Part shown: positions 53,273 to 64,000 of the stretch, in pieces
Numbering within the stretch: position 1 is the first letter of the stretch
Layout of the letters: each line of letters starts with the position of its first letter
Source: Pocillopora verrucosa
Lineage: Eukaryota > Cnidaria > Anthozoa > Scleractinia > Pocilloporidae
DNA length: 64,000 nucleotides
Assembly: GCF_036669915.1 (NCBI RefSeq)
Contig: NC_089323.1
Location: 18,774,587-18,838,586, forward strand
Direction of reading: 5' to 3'
Notes under the pieces: model-generated
The model's database searches: none
The model's input: only the letters and a program-made list of their open reading frames with translations
Told to the model about the DNA's origin: nothing
Made by a program: the position numbers and the translations under genes

Positions 53273-53643
53273 CCACAATTTAGCCTGCAAACAGAAAATG
53301 GGAATACTCAAACTAATCAGGGAGAGGTTGTTATCTTGACATAACAACAAATTCTTATAATTAATTTACAAGGAAACATCTAGCAGATGGAGGGGAGAAT
53401 TAAAAATTAGATCTTAGTTCACTGATTACTTTCCACCATGTTCTGGGCACTACCTCATGTAAAACAAGTGCTACTCTCTTAGATATCACAAACAAGACTC
53501 CAAGCTTGTAGGTTAACCACATACTAATCCATTACGTGAAATGAACCATCTAACTTGAGATGTCCACAGTTAGCATGTATTATCTCTGCAGCCTTTCACT
53601 TACTCGACCTACAACAGCAGTTTCTATCTTTCCTGGTCACACC

Positions 53644-55927
53644 TCAATGAGATTTGGACCTAGATCTTGATCTGGATCGGGATCTGGACTTTCTGCTGAG
53701 GAAAAAAATGTTGAATACATAATGAAGGGTACACAGTGACAAAATGTTACATGCCATCAAAAAGACTACAATAACCTTTGAAATGAGTGTCAGATCTTGG
53801 CCACATAAGAGGGGTCAAAGTGAAATTTAGATTTGGGTCAAACAGAAGTCCACTATCAGCTTTTAGAACTAAACCCAACTATTTTGTTCCAGGAAAGATT
53901 ACCATTGGGCTGAAAATAAAAATTTTTACACTAAAAAAAAGGGAGAAAAATAATTTTTCAAACAGTACAGCACCATCCCTTCTAAAAAAAAAGATTAGTT
54001 AAAAAAAAAATTGTGATGGAAAAAGTAAAAGAAACAAAATCGGAGTAACACTATGGTGAACTTGTGGACAAATAAGAATTATAACATATAAGAATGAACA
54101 TTGATTGTACTAAAATTCAATAATCCTGTGATTCCAAGAAATAAAATTGAGCTTCTATCAACTAAAGAGAGTTTGGTTAGGCAGTGGATTAGTATTCTGA
54201 ATGATAAAATAAAAACATTGATGCGCCATCTCTACTAAGATGTATGCTCCTCCAAGAAAATTTGCTAATCAAATCTTCATATAACTCATTCCCATGCTTT
54301 GCATATTCACAAGGAAAAAAGCTTTGGCAACCCATCCCTAAATGCATCAAATTTATGATCAAACTAGCTAACTGCATCGGCAACCCATCCCTAAATGCAT
54401 CAAATTTATGATCAAACTGGGTAACTGCATAGATAATTCGATCATGTAAGATATTCAATCCTGATCATAACACAAATACCAAACCTCCTCTCCCTTGGAC
54501 TTTGTTTGGGAGATCCTGAGTGTGAATGAGACCTTGATCTTGAACTGGAGCTCTTAGAACGAGACCTTGAACGACTACGAGATCGTGAAGAGCTACTTCT
54601 TGACCTAGATCTTGATGAGGAGGAAGACGAACTACTACTTCCACTACGCCGCTTTCTCTTACTGGGAGGAGAACCTGACTTTGATCTTGAACGCCTGAAG
54701 AATAGGCAGTTTAAAAACAGATGAAATTAGATTTAACGTCATCAACAATAACCTACAGCTTATAAAGTCTCTTGAGAAATTCATCTTTTCAACAATTTTC
54801 TTTCACTTCAGCTGACATTCTGTTTAAACATATTAGAGAGTTAGTGATGGCAATCAATTATAAAAGTAAAGGAAAACTGATTTCAATGATTTAAATAAAC
54901 TAAATATTAAAAACTGATGACAACCGGTATTAAAAACTAACAATCAAAAGTAATGAAATCAAAAAGCAGTCACTCTTGTAGGGGGGGATAATTTGGAAAA
55001 AAAAACAGAGCCAAATCATAGAGTTGCTGGCATGTTTTGGAAAGCTTTTTTCTTCCAAAACCTGAGAAGGGAAAATAATGTGACCTCTAAAACTGGTATC
55101 TACCTTCATCCTGATGATTATTTATTTTGTTTCACATTTAGTTGTTCTCCTAAATTGTATCTGTTTGTGACAATTTTGCAATTGTTGAAAAATTTTACGT
55201 AAATCAACCACATGGATTTAACAACATAGCAAAACAACAGTAATGATAAGGTGCTTTCTTTCCTCTTTAAGACTGTCAGATGTGGGGAGGGGGGGATGAG
55301 TCAATTTATATATATATTATCTTTGGTTGACTTTGCTTGCACAGTAAGATTCAATCTGGGGAGAATCTTTAATATGCACAAATATAATATTATCACCTAT
55401 AATAATATCACAAAAAGAAATTTTTTTTTAATGAACTATGACAGAATTGGCAGAGTGCCTGACCCCACCTGAATAATCAAGAATTGGTGGGGCAGACAGG
55501 GGGGAGGAGTTTACCGGCCCTTATCCTTGTTTTCATTGTCTGAATCATCATCAAGTTGGTACTTGGACAAGTCACCATCTTCATCATCATCATCCTGATT
55601 AGGAAAAGAGCAAACTTTGATTAAAAACCAAAACTCAGTGACAAAAAGATTCAACACTATTAATAGTGATTTTCTGTTTGCTTTCATCTATATAATCTTT
55701 TCTGAGACAGCACCTTTTTTGGGAAAATGCACACTTATTTTTAATTGAATTCTGTGTGAAATGTGAAGGACAGCTGTCATTACTGAGTGATTATAATACA
55801 GAGAATTTTGAAGGCCATGACAATGATTACCACATTAACTTCACTTTCTAGACATGAATTATCTCTCTCTACAAGTTACAATTTGTGTTACCTCATCATC
55901 CAAGTTATATTTTGACAGGTCGCCTTC

Positions 55928-55959
<32 letters not shown>

Positions 55960-58900
55960 TGTAATAATCATCTTCCTCCTCTTTGTTGTTAGGTTCTTCT
56001 GTTTTCGGTTTCTGTCATGAAAATACTCAGTTTTACTACACAGCTCTTATGACTCAGCTCACAGGGGAAATATGATACACCTATAGAAAGTTTTTTTTAC
56101 CAGTTTTAATCCTGTGATTAAATACTTTGCATGCTAGCTCAATGTCCTTCACATTCCCAATTTCTTTGACTCAAACCTTTGACCGCTAAGAGTGATAAGA
56201 ATCTATCAAACCAGCTTCTCCTTATGTAACCAACCCTGACCATTAAGGTCATGAGAATAAAGGAAAGGATCACCAACTAAATAAGCTTTTGATTGTAAAT
56301 AAATTTTCCTTCTCAGAAATATATAGAAAACAGTAAAGAGAGAAAAAATACTGATGTTAGGGTGTAGAGGTTAATATTAAGGACAATGTATGCTGAAAAG
56401 CTTTTTGATCTGTTTAACTTGTAATTTTTTTAACGTTAAACTTTGACTGACAATGCGGAATATACCTGTTCAACAACTGCTTGAAAAGCACCCTGCTTTC
56501 CTTTCTTTTTTCTACCAAACTGCCGAACAGAAATAAAGATTACTAATGAAAAAAAAATTGTACTCGTCAAACATTCAGTTTTCAAGAGCTTATCTCATTA
56601 AGTTGAATAACACAAAGAAATAACAATGATGAGATTACAGGTAACAATATATTAAGAAGTAAAAACAATAATAATTAATTTATGTAATAAAATTATCATT
56701 TAAAAAAAAGTAAAATGCTTAGTGTTGCATATTTTATCCTAGATTTTTAAATACCTCATCAAATTCATCATCAGAATCTTCTCTTTGGATGTACTCTACC
56801 CCTTCACGTTCATTGAAACCACCACCATATCCTACGAACATAAGCAAAGAAAGATAAAGAAGTGATTAATATGTAACTTCTCCCAATAAAATTCATAAAT
56901 TATCCAACAGACAGGTAATGAGGGGGCTCGCACTTATCGGGTAGAAGTTGTTGTCTTGATCTATCAGCAAATTCTCATAACTAATTTACAAAGAAATTTG
57001 ATAAATTTGAGAATTAATAATCAGATCGTGGAGGGGATTTCAATGGCATTTTTCAGCAGAAACCAGAAAGGCAGCTAAAACCCAAACACACAAGTCTCCT
57101 CAGATCCTAAACATATAGCAGTGAGAGGTCTTATAGGCAGTTTTAGACCACCCGTAACTAGCTTTTATCGAAACCCTTGCTAGGCTAAATCAAACATAAA
57201 AGAATGCTTAGTTGTAACTTAAGATAATTCATGATTTTGGAAAACACTAGAAGAAAGAAAAAGAACAAAATTCAATCACCTGTCCTAACTTCAGCTTTAG
57301 CAAATTTAGGATGTCCACACATGTTACAATCATTTCTTCGAGCCCAGTTTACATTACCACATCTAAAGGCAAAAAAAAATTTATTTCATAACAAGTTAAT
57401 TAATGGAAAATAAGGAATCCTTCCACCAATATGAAATTAACAACAATACCATGAAAATTTTCTGTTCCTATTCATACTTCTGGCTGGAGAGGAGCAGAGA
57501 AGGTCAAGTGTCCAGCTAAGAATAAAAGACGCTGAATCCAACCAGGCCTGGAAACCTGGTGCTTTTGGTTCATAGTTAAGCAAGCATATTTGCTGCTTCT
57601 CTCACTAGTTTTGGATGGAGGGGTGGAGATGGGGAAGGAGGCATCTGCCTAAGTTGAAGGTCTACTGTAGACATTAAACATTTCAAATTGCAGTGAAGAC
57701 ATACTTGGAACACATCCAGTCATCAGCACTAAACAATCCTCTACTTTTTGCTGCGGCTTGTTTCCCAATTTCTGCTCCAGTAAGCTTTATTTTGTCAATG
57801 TTTCCCTTTTCTTAGAAAGTGAAAAGTAAATTATAAAATGCAAAGCACCATAATCACATTGTGTTTTATCAAATGTGTAACCCTGAAGAGCCATATGCCT
57901 ACTAAAGGAACATGATCGTCATTTTTTTTCTGAAAAAGTTTGATAATCATAGCATGCCATAGTAACTGACCAAAAATAACCTTAAAAGCTAAGTTTTCCG
58001 TTTGTCTCATGATGTAGTCACGTGTGATGTAGATCAAGACGTTTTGACTGCATACTGCTAGTCTTCTTCAGTCTTATGTGAATCCTGTAAACTATGCCAT
58101 CTTGTTTAGCCACTGTCGACCCGGCTAAACAAGACGGTGTAGTTTACAGGATTCCCTGTGAATGTGGCAAGATATACGTAGGAGAGACTGGAAGACCTAT
58201 GCAAGACAGAATTAAGGAGCATGATTGAGACCTCTGCTGATTCAGAGCATGCCCACAACACCGGACACAAGCCACTCTGGAACAAAGTAAAGTCATGACC
58301 CTTATTACTACACACATAGGGTCAATGAGGCAATTCACATAAGACTCCACCCTAACAACATCAACAGGGATAGTGGAATAGAAATTCCAGAAGCATTGAT
58401 GCCCATGATCAAAAAACACAACAACAGGAGAGCTGTGTGACAGCAGACTGCCGAGGGAGCAAATCACTGGGTGATCAGCAAGGATCAAAATGCACCAATC
58501 AGAACTGTTGAAAAACAACTAATCACAGCAGAGCATCATGCTTTATAAGATCACGCATGACCAGTCGACCTCATTGGCTGAAGAAGACTAGCAGATATGC
58601 ATCGAAACGTCGCGTTCTACATCACACGTGACTACATCGTGAGACAAACGGAAACTTAGCTTTTATTATTATTCACCACGATGAATAACCACCACCTTTT
58701 CTACCAAAAATAACCTTTAACTAAAAAGGTTAATGAGATCACTTGACAGTGGAGTTTGAGCGAAACAATAGTTATCTAGCATAACAGATTCAAAAATCGA
58801 TGGAGGTCAAACTATGGACAAAAGATCAAAGGATGATCTTTTCCAAAGATTACAAAATTAATTAGGTCTCACTTTGCTCTAGAAGCTCATTTCAATCAGG

Positions 58901-59298
58901 CAAAGTTTCATCTTACAATTTTACAATTATGATCAGCTAACGTGCACATTGAAACAATAAAGTTAATTCCTAAACAGCTGACGATTTATAACATAAATTA
59001 AAGGAAATACGGAATAATAAACAATTTCGAAAAATTTTCATATCGCTTTTGACACAAGAATGGGTTACTAAATCTGTTACAGTACCAACATAACGTTGTT
59101 CGCTAAAGTGGAGAAACGTGGCAAAGGGCATGCTCTCACCTTTTCCACAACGGTTGCAGGAAGTACGTCGGGCAAAATTCACATTGCCGCATCTGAAAAA
59201 GGAATAAAAGAAGAAACATGAAGAAATAATGAAGATATTTCAACTCTTTCACGTAGAAATTACCGCTTATCGGTGCAGACCCAGTCGCCGTTACTCAT
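53644..59298 (-). CDS. ZRANB2: ZRANB2, Ran-binding-type zinc-finger SR protein
   Basis: Ten phase-consistent exons give 289 aa: 59264-59298, 59140-59192, 57705-57810, 57280-57362, 56755-56831, 56466-56519, 55892-56011, 55515-55594, 54485-54694 and 53644-53695. ZRANB2 is a nuclear splicing factor whose two zinc fingers bind GGU-containing single-stranded RNA. Finger 1 is GDWVCTDKRCGNVNFARRTS followed by CNRC; finger 2 is DDWMCSKCGNVNWARRNDCN then MC, each with four Cys and the stacking Trp. A conserved linker (KSRGLFS) lies between. The centre is acidic, with a nine-Asp run coded by ATC/GAT repeats and two DLSKY motifs. The C-terminus is an RS domain (RSRSRSRSK) ending KSH. It is divergent from SPTLC1 and hosts a Penelope-like element in its second intron. 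Confidence 0.96.
54326..54431. repeat. Recent 53-bp tandem duplication in ZRANB2 intron 9
   Basis: Two direct copies (54326-54378 and 54379-54431) starting GGCAACCCATCCC and containing AAATTTATGATCAAACT, differing at only two or three positions. Confidence 0.9.
56173..56374 (+). repeat. Family B element in ZRANB2 intron 6
   Basis: AACCTTTGACCGCTAAGAGT to TTAGGGTGTAGAGGTTAA. Confidence 0.7.
58038..58071 (-). ncRNA. Hammerhead-ribozyme-like motif, left end of Penelope-like element (degenerate)
   Basis: On the minus strand CTGAAGA is followed by a GACTaGCA/TGCAGTC hairpin, then AAAACGTC. The CUGANGA core and stem II are intact, but the first G of the conserved GAAA is A, so it is probably inactive. 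Confidence 0.5.
58578..58611 (+). ncRNA. Hammerhead-ribozyme-like motif, right end of Penelope-like element
   Basis: CTGAAGA (CUGANGA core), a weaker stem II (GCA/TGC), then GAAAC and a GTC cleavage triplet. Penelope-like elements are known to carry minimal type I hammerheads in their terminal repeats. Helix III is minimal, so activity is uncertain. Confidence 0.5.
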
Positions 59299-59431
59299 TT
59301 TAAGTTTGGAAGACATGTTGGTGGACGCTTTCGAAGTTCGCGTTACGTCTTGCACATTTGCTCGAGGGAGACTGAACACGTGTCGTCTCCAGATCCTTTC
59401 AAGTCTGGGCGTATCTAAAATAAAATCCAAA
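59299..59431. promoter_or_regulatory. Bidirectional promoter, ZRANB2 / SPTLC1
   Basis: Only 133 bp between divergent start codons, the tightest of the three pairs. No TATA box. The 5' UTRs must be very short or overlap. Confidence 0.65.
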
Positions 59432-62400
59432 ATGGCCCGGGTTGAACAACAATGTGCTACTGAGGGATCTACAAGTTCTACCTATTTGCAGCTTTCTTAT
59501 TTTACGATTTATCTCACACAAGGAATAGAGATCTTAGAATATTACACAAAGGTCAGTTACTATTTGTTAACCATGGATAGCTATTGGAAGTCGTACATTT
59601 TCAAACCCTGTTTTCCAAAGCTTGGCACGTAAACATGACATAACCTATGTCGGTTAGAGGTGAAAACATTTTTAATTTAAACTTGGATAGGTGCCCTTCT
59701 ATCATGTTCTTTTCGAAGCTGTCTTGGTGATTTGGATCGTTAGACTGATAACCAGCAAGACCTTTAGATTCAGGGAACAGAAGATTGAACTCACTGAGAA
59801 GGTAAGATCGGTATAAATAAATGTAATGGACGATTTAGTAAAACTTAAAGAATAATAGGCCATTTAACGCTTTATCTCTTAAGAGTGACGGGGATCTAAT
59901 TTCTCCTTGAAGCATCGCTGCTGAATCAAAGACTGAGGTCGTGAGAATAAGGAAAATCATTGTAAACTAAAGAAGGTTGAGATAGTCAAACAAATTCTCC
60001 TGGTCAGTACCACAGGAAATGTAAAGATAACCGTTGTGTAGAGAATATGAATATCAATGTGCAGGTGTGAAGTGTTAAAAGATGAACTAGCATTCATGAA
60101 TTAACTCTCTGTTTCCTGGAAACAGCAAACTTTTTGTTTGATTCTAAGATGAGTTATCTGCAGTGAAAGTTAACTAAATTCAGATGTCACTGTAAATGTT
60201 ACAACAGGCTTTAAAAAGAAAAAAAAACTGTTATACTGGTTAGAGAACTTTGAATTTATGAGTCTGTGGTCTAAAAAATCTCACATTATCTGTTTTCACT
60301 GTTACTAGGAAGAGGAGGAACTGATTGAAGAGTGGCAGCCAGAACCGTTAGTACCAGCAACACCAACATACGAATTAGATACACTCACTCCCAAAGTGGT
60401 ACAGGGGTATGCATGAAATACTTCTTTTTATTTTTCTTTACAACAAAAAGATACCTCTCCCAAAGTCTTTGTAAATGAATTATTATGGCTCCATTTTTCT
60501 TAATTTTTATAGATAAATTAATTAATTTTTTTCTAATGGCTGTTGAACACCTTTATGACACCATGTGTCGATTGAAAGGTCTCTTTGTTTTGATTAAATG
60601 AATTTTCTTTTTTTATTGTCTTTTTTGCATCAGGAAACCAGGTCATACTTTGAATATAGATGACAAAGAGTGTCTAAACTTTGCAACATTTAATTTTCTT
60701 GGCTTTGTGGGAAATGAAAAGATAGAGGTAATTCAGTGGTTCTCATTTTCACTAGATAGGCTCCTTAGAATCAAAGAAGAACTGTTTACTCTTCGCTTAT
60801 GTTAAAATTACCTTCAATACTTACAATATCTTTCAGGACACAGCCATCAAAAGTTTACATCAATATGGTGTAGGTTCCTGTGGTCCCCGTGGTTTTTATG
60901 GGACAATAGGTAAGAAGTCAATTCTCCCAATTAGCTTCTACACATTTCCTCTGAAATCAGGTACGAGAATTTGGTGTTAGATCAAGATAACTTCTGTCTG
61001 ATAAGTTTAAGTATTCTCGTTTCTAGTTTGCTAGATAGTGTGTGGATGCTATAAGGAGAAGTTATATATGAATCAATAATAGGAGTTTGTAAAAGGATAA
61101 AAGCCATGTTTCATATGTTGCAGATGTACATCTGGAGTTAGAGGAAAGACTAGCCAAATTCATGGGAACTGAAGAGGCTATCCTATATGCCTATGGATTT
61201 TCTACAATAGCAAGTGTGATTCCTGCATACTCCAAAAGAGGGGATGTTATTTTCTGGTGAGATCACTGATAACATATTAATACTTTTGAAGTGATTTTTT
61301 TTCATATTTTTTACATGAATTGTTAGTATGGATTTCTACAATTTAAACAGAAACTTTGATAAGCTAAAATGTCGTATTAGCTTGTGTTCAGAACTTTTTA
61401 ACTATAGTTAGGTGGTTTATTGATATTAAATTTTTTCAAAATTTTCCAAGTTTTGTCAGTGGCTGATTTTTCCAAGGTTTGAAATATGATAAAGATTATC
61501 CTCAAATGTTAATGATACTTAATAATTTCTTTCTTGATGTGGATCTTCCAATTTTTTTCTTATAGTGACAAGGGAGTATCTTTTGCAATTCAAAAAGGAC
61601 TGGTGGCTTCCAGAAGTCGTATAATGTGGTTTGAGCATAACGACATGGAAGATCTTGAAAGGCTTTTACATGAACAGAAGGAGAAAGATGACAAAGTACA
61701 ATACAGTAAAATATTTTATTCCTTTATTTCTGTATACATTTTCTTATCAGTCAATTTTTTTGTTGTTGTTTTTTTCATTTTTGATATCTCCAAACCAGAG
61801 GAATATCATGACCTCTTATTTTTGCTATTTACATTTTTTTTTACAGAATCCCAAGAAAGCAAGTGTAACAAGAAGATTTTTAGTAATAGAGGGAATTTCT
61901 GTCAATTATGGTGACATTGCACCACTTCCAAAAATAGTAAGTAACATGGTTGTGAATGATTGCAATACTTTGTCAAGTATGTAAAGTATATAAATTGTTT
62001 TAATTATTGCTTAAATTTGCTCCCTAAGTAGTAAAAACCAGCTTTTCTTTTCAATATTAAGTTACTTAATGAAAGAGCGATTTTCCTTTGCTTTCTTAAG
62101 ATTGAATTGAAATATAAGTACAAAGTTCGTCTCATCATTGATGAAAGTGCATCATTTGGGGTTCTTGGGCAAGCTGGTCGAGGATTGACAGAGCACTTTG
62201 ATGTCCCGGTAAGTTTGGTATTTAGTAAATCTCATGTGTTGTACCAGTCCAGTACATTATCTTTGTATCCATATCTTGTATTACTATCTTCAGCAGTTTC
62301 ATAGGCAGTGGGATATGAGGTATATCCAAATGCTTGTAATGAGCTAGGGAGCTACCCACTTGTAGTTTTTACACAGACATCACTGTATTCCTAACCTTAG

Positions 62401-63894
62401 TTGAAAGTACAGGAAATTGCAACTGTAAAAGTTTAAACCTTCAAAATTTCCAAGGGACTTCAGACCTCCCAAGGAAGAGGAAGTCCAGCAGGCCCTCAAA
62501 ACTACCAATTTGTCATTCTTAACTATCCACACCCTCTTGTATCAAATTTTATAAAAGCTCCTAACTCTCTTAGATAAAGCTTAAGTGAGAAGGACTGAAA
62601 GCATTGACAAAACTCCAGTATTTTTATAAAACGGCCTCTCTCTTCTAGAGTGAGGTAAATGAACAAGCAAAGAAATGTGGCAATAGCTTGCCACCAACAA
62701 AAGTAAAATTTGAAATAAAAACTGAAACCTCTTTGCATCATATTCTTTCCTTCTCCTCAGATTAAAGATGTCGACATGATATCTGTTTCAATGGAGAACT
62801 CATTAGCAACTATTGGAGGGTTCTGTTGTGGAACATCATTTGTAGTTGATCATCAGGTTTGTCATGATTTGTTACATTTTACACACCCTAAAGTAGCGTC
62901 CAAAGAGGGAGTTATGGTAGCCAAGCAAGATGCTACACTGTTCATTATGGGTACATCTGGCTTCTTATGTGCTAGGCACTGGACTCCCAAGCACCTCTCT
63001 AAGACTAATCCAGGCTTCATGACCATGGCAATGTATAGTTTATTTACCCAGTAAATACAAGATTTGTTATCCATTTCAAATGCAAGCTCTTATTTAGTAA
63101 TTATCCATAGTGTCTGTTATACAATTCCTATGATGTTAATTTATAGTATTTGGAATTGGATCAATCAATAATCCCCTAATAGATATTTTTCTTTATTCTC
63201 ATCACTTGTCTGCTTGATATTGAACTCATATTTTAAGGAGAAATTCTATGTAGGTTACTTATGGGAGTTACAGGGTTAATTAGGCTTCAAAAAAAATTAA
63301 ACACAATATAATACTGATTCCAATAATATATTGGCTTCTGCCAAACTCTGAATACAACCTGATGAAATACTGAGGAATGGTATGCAGTGAACAAGCACCC
63401 TCTCTAAGGGAAGGGGTTCTTTCTCTGTAACCCTTTAACCCTTAGGAGTAACTGGGATCTAATTTCTCCATACAGCAACACTTCTGAATGAAACAATAAG
63501 GTCATAAGAATATGGAAAATGATCACCAATTGAAGAAGCTCTTGATTTTCAAATGAATTATCGTTGTTGGTACCATAGGAAATGTATAAAGAGCTGTATA
63601 GAGAATATACATGTTGATGTGAGGTTGTATAGGGATAAGAAGAAAGCAGGATAAGTTCTGGCTGTAAGGGGATTAACCTCTTGGTGATTCTCCATCCAAG
63701 GGTTATGTCCTTGGAAACACAGGGAATCTTTTGTCTTTATCTTGTGAAACATATGTTTTTTTCAGACTGTAATTCTTACTTTTTTCTATTCTTGCAGAGA
63801 CTCTCTGGTGCTGGTTACTGTTTTTCTGCATCTCTCCCTCCTATGCTGGCCTCAGCAGCAATTGAAGGGTTAAATATCATAGAAGAAAAACCAG
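59432..63894 (+). CDS. SPTLC1: Serine palmitoyltransferase long-chain base subunit 1 (SPTLC1), 5' part
   Basis: Eleven exons with consistent phases: 59432-59551, 59760-59801, 60309-60406, 60634-60727, 60837-60909, 61124-61256, 61566-61695, 61847-61936, 62101-62208, 62761-62856 and 63798-63894. The gene runs off the right edge after 360 residues (human 473). With SPTLC2 it condenses serine and palmitoyl-CoA, the first step of sphingolipid synthesis in the ER. An N-terminal hydrophobic segment (about 17-37) fits the membrane anchor. [61 protein letters not shown] and [15 protein letters not shown] match SPTLC1. C133 corresponds in both sequence and number to human C133, mutated in HSAN1. [11 protein letters not shown] fits the family; this subunit normally lacks the PLP lysine. 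Confidence 0.96.
59865..60078 (+). repeat. Family B element in SPTLC1 intron 2
   Basis: TAACGCTTTATCTCTTAAGAG to GCAGGTGTGAAGTGTTAAA, moderately diverged. Confidence 0.7.
63083..63279 (-). repeat. Family A element in SPTLC1 intron 10, left end worn
   Basis: Ends CTTATGGGAGTTACAGGGTTAA; the opposite terminus is unrecognisable. Confidence 0.65.
63429..63640 (+). repeat. Family B element in SPTLC1 intron 10
   Basis: AACCCTTTAACCCTTAGGAG to GTGAGGTTGTATAGGG. Confidence 0.7.
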
Positions 63895-64000
63895 GTTAGT
63901 AATCAAATGAATGCTTGTTGTGGAAAGTGTAATTTTTTAAATAGTTGATCATACACAAACAAACTCAATGAACTGCTTCTTAATTTTGTCATTTAGAAAT

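Larger units (their letters stand above)
49501..53643. other. 4.1-kb gene-poor interval between H4 and ZRANB2
   Basis: No supported gene. Contains inverted-repeat elements and a hairpin listed separately. Open frames at 51846-52046 and 52489-52872 are lysine-rich and low in complexity, with no domain recognised. A minus-strand AATAAA near 52988 may end ZRANB2 transcripts. Confidence 0.5.
57984..58702 (+). mobile_element. Penelope-like element, internally deleted, with GIY-YIG remnant
   Basis: The unit has inverted ends of about 88 bp (57984-58071 and 58578-58665) beginning AAAGCTAAGT..TCCGTTTGTC. It is flanked by a 15-bp direct repeat ACCAAAAATAACCTT at 57969-57983 and 58703-58717, taken as the target-site duplication. 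Inside, the plus strand reads VVYRIPCECGKIYVGETGRP and QDRIKEHD, the GIY-YIG nuclease signature of Penelope-like elements. After a stop and shift come EAIHIRLHPNNINRDSGIE and IPEALMPMIKKHN. The reverse transcriptase is missing, so the copy is non-autonomous. It sits in ZRANB2 intron 2. Confidence 0.85.

Noticed and set aside
58106-58518. Minus-strand frames of 69 and 124 residues in the Penelope-like element
   Set aside because: The plus strand carries the recognisable GIY-YIG reading; these are its antisense.

Overview
This is nuclear DNA of an animal, most likely a cnidarian and probably an anthozoan such as a stony coral. Genes are split by many short GT-AG introns, the proteins match conserved metazoan families, the background is AT-rich, and short inverted-repeat elements are dense. 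The phylum is an inference from protein character and repeat style; no taxon marker was tested. I rebuilt eleven protein-coding genes exon by exon, checking that reading phase carries across every junction. Nine are complete and two run off the window ends.

Layout, left to right. (1) 23-4541, minus: first ten coding exons of a LAP-family (Erbin/LRRC7-like) leucine-rich-repeat scaffold gene. (2) 5812-8571, plus, and 12587-14866, minus: two convergent creatine kinase genes with the same four-exon structure, separated by a dead non-LTR retrotransposon tail and a 1-kb minisatellite. (3) 15421-27618, minus: the nucleoporin NDC1 (22 exons), head-to-head with EMC1 (27806-33749, plus), the ER membrane protein complex subunit 1. 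(4) 35158-37021, minus: a probably secreted N-formylglutamate-amidohydrolase-like enzyme. (5) 39437-44234, minus: a hydroxypyruvate isomerase (HYI) gene, head-to-head with a two-exon gene for an unrecognised multi-pass membrane protein (44448-47332, plus). (6) 49141-49452, plus: a solitary replication-type histone H4 gene with its 3' stem-loop. (7) 53644-59298, minus: ZRANB2, an RNA-binding zinc-finger/SR protein, head-to-head with SPTLC1 (59432 to beyond the right end, plus), a subunit of serine palmitoyltransferase.

The genes do not form one pathway; they are mostly housekeeping functions (energy buffering, nuclear pore, ER insertion, sphingolipid synthesis, splicing, chromatin). The recurring architectural feature is the tight divergent pair: three pairs have start codons only 133-213 bp apart.

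Non-genic sequence is dominated by two families of roughly 200-bp inverted-repeat elements with TTAACCCTTT termini, about 27 copies in all. There are also three loci of one minisatellite family with a palindromic core, a nested transposon stack, and a Penelope-like element with a GIY-YIG remnant, inverted ends and hammerhead-like motifs. I saw no operon, CRISPR, prophage or other clearly new system. The most unusual items are the Penelope-like element, the dispersed minisatellite family, the amidohydrolase-like gene and the membrane protein of unknown function.
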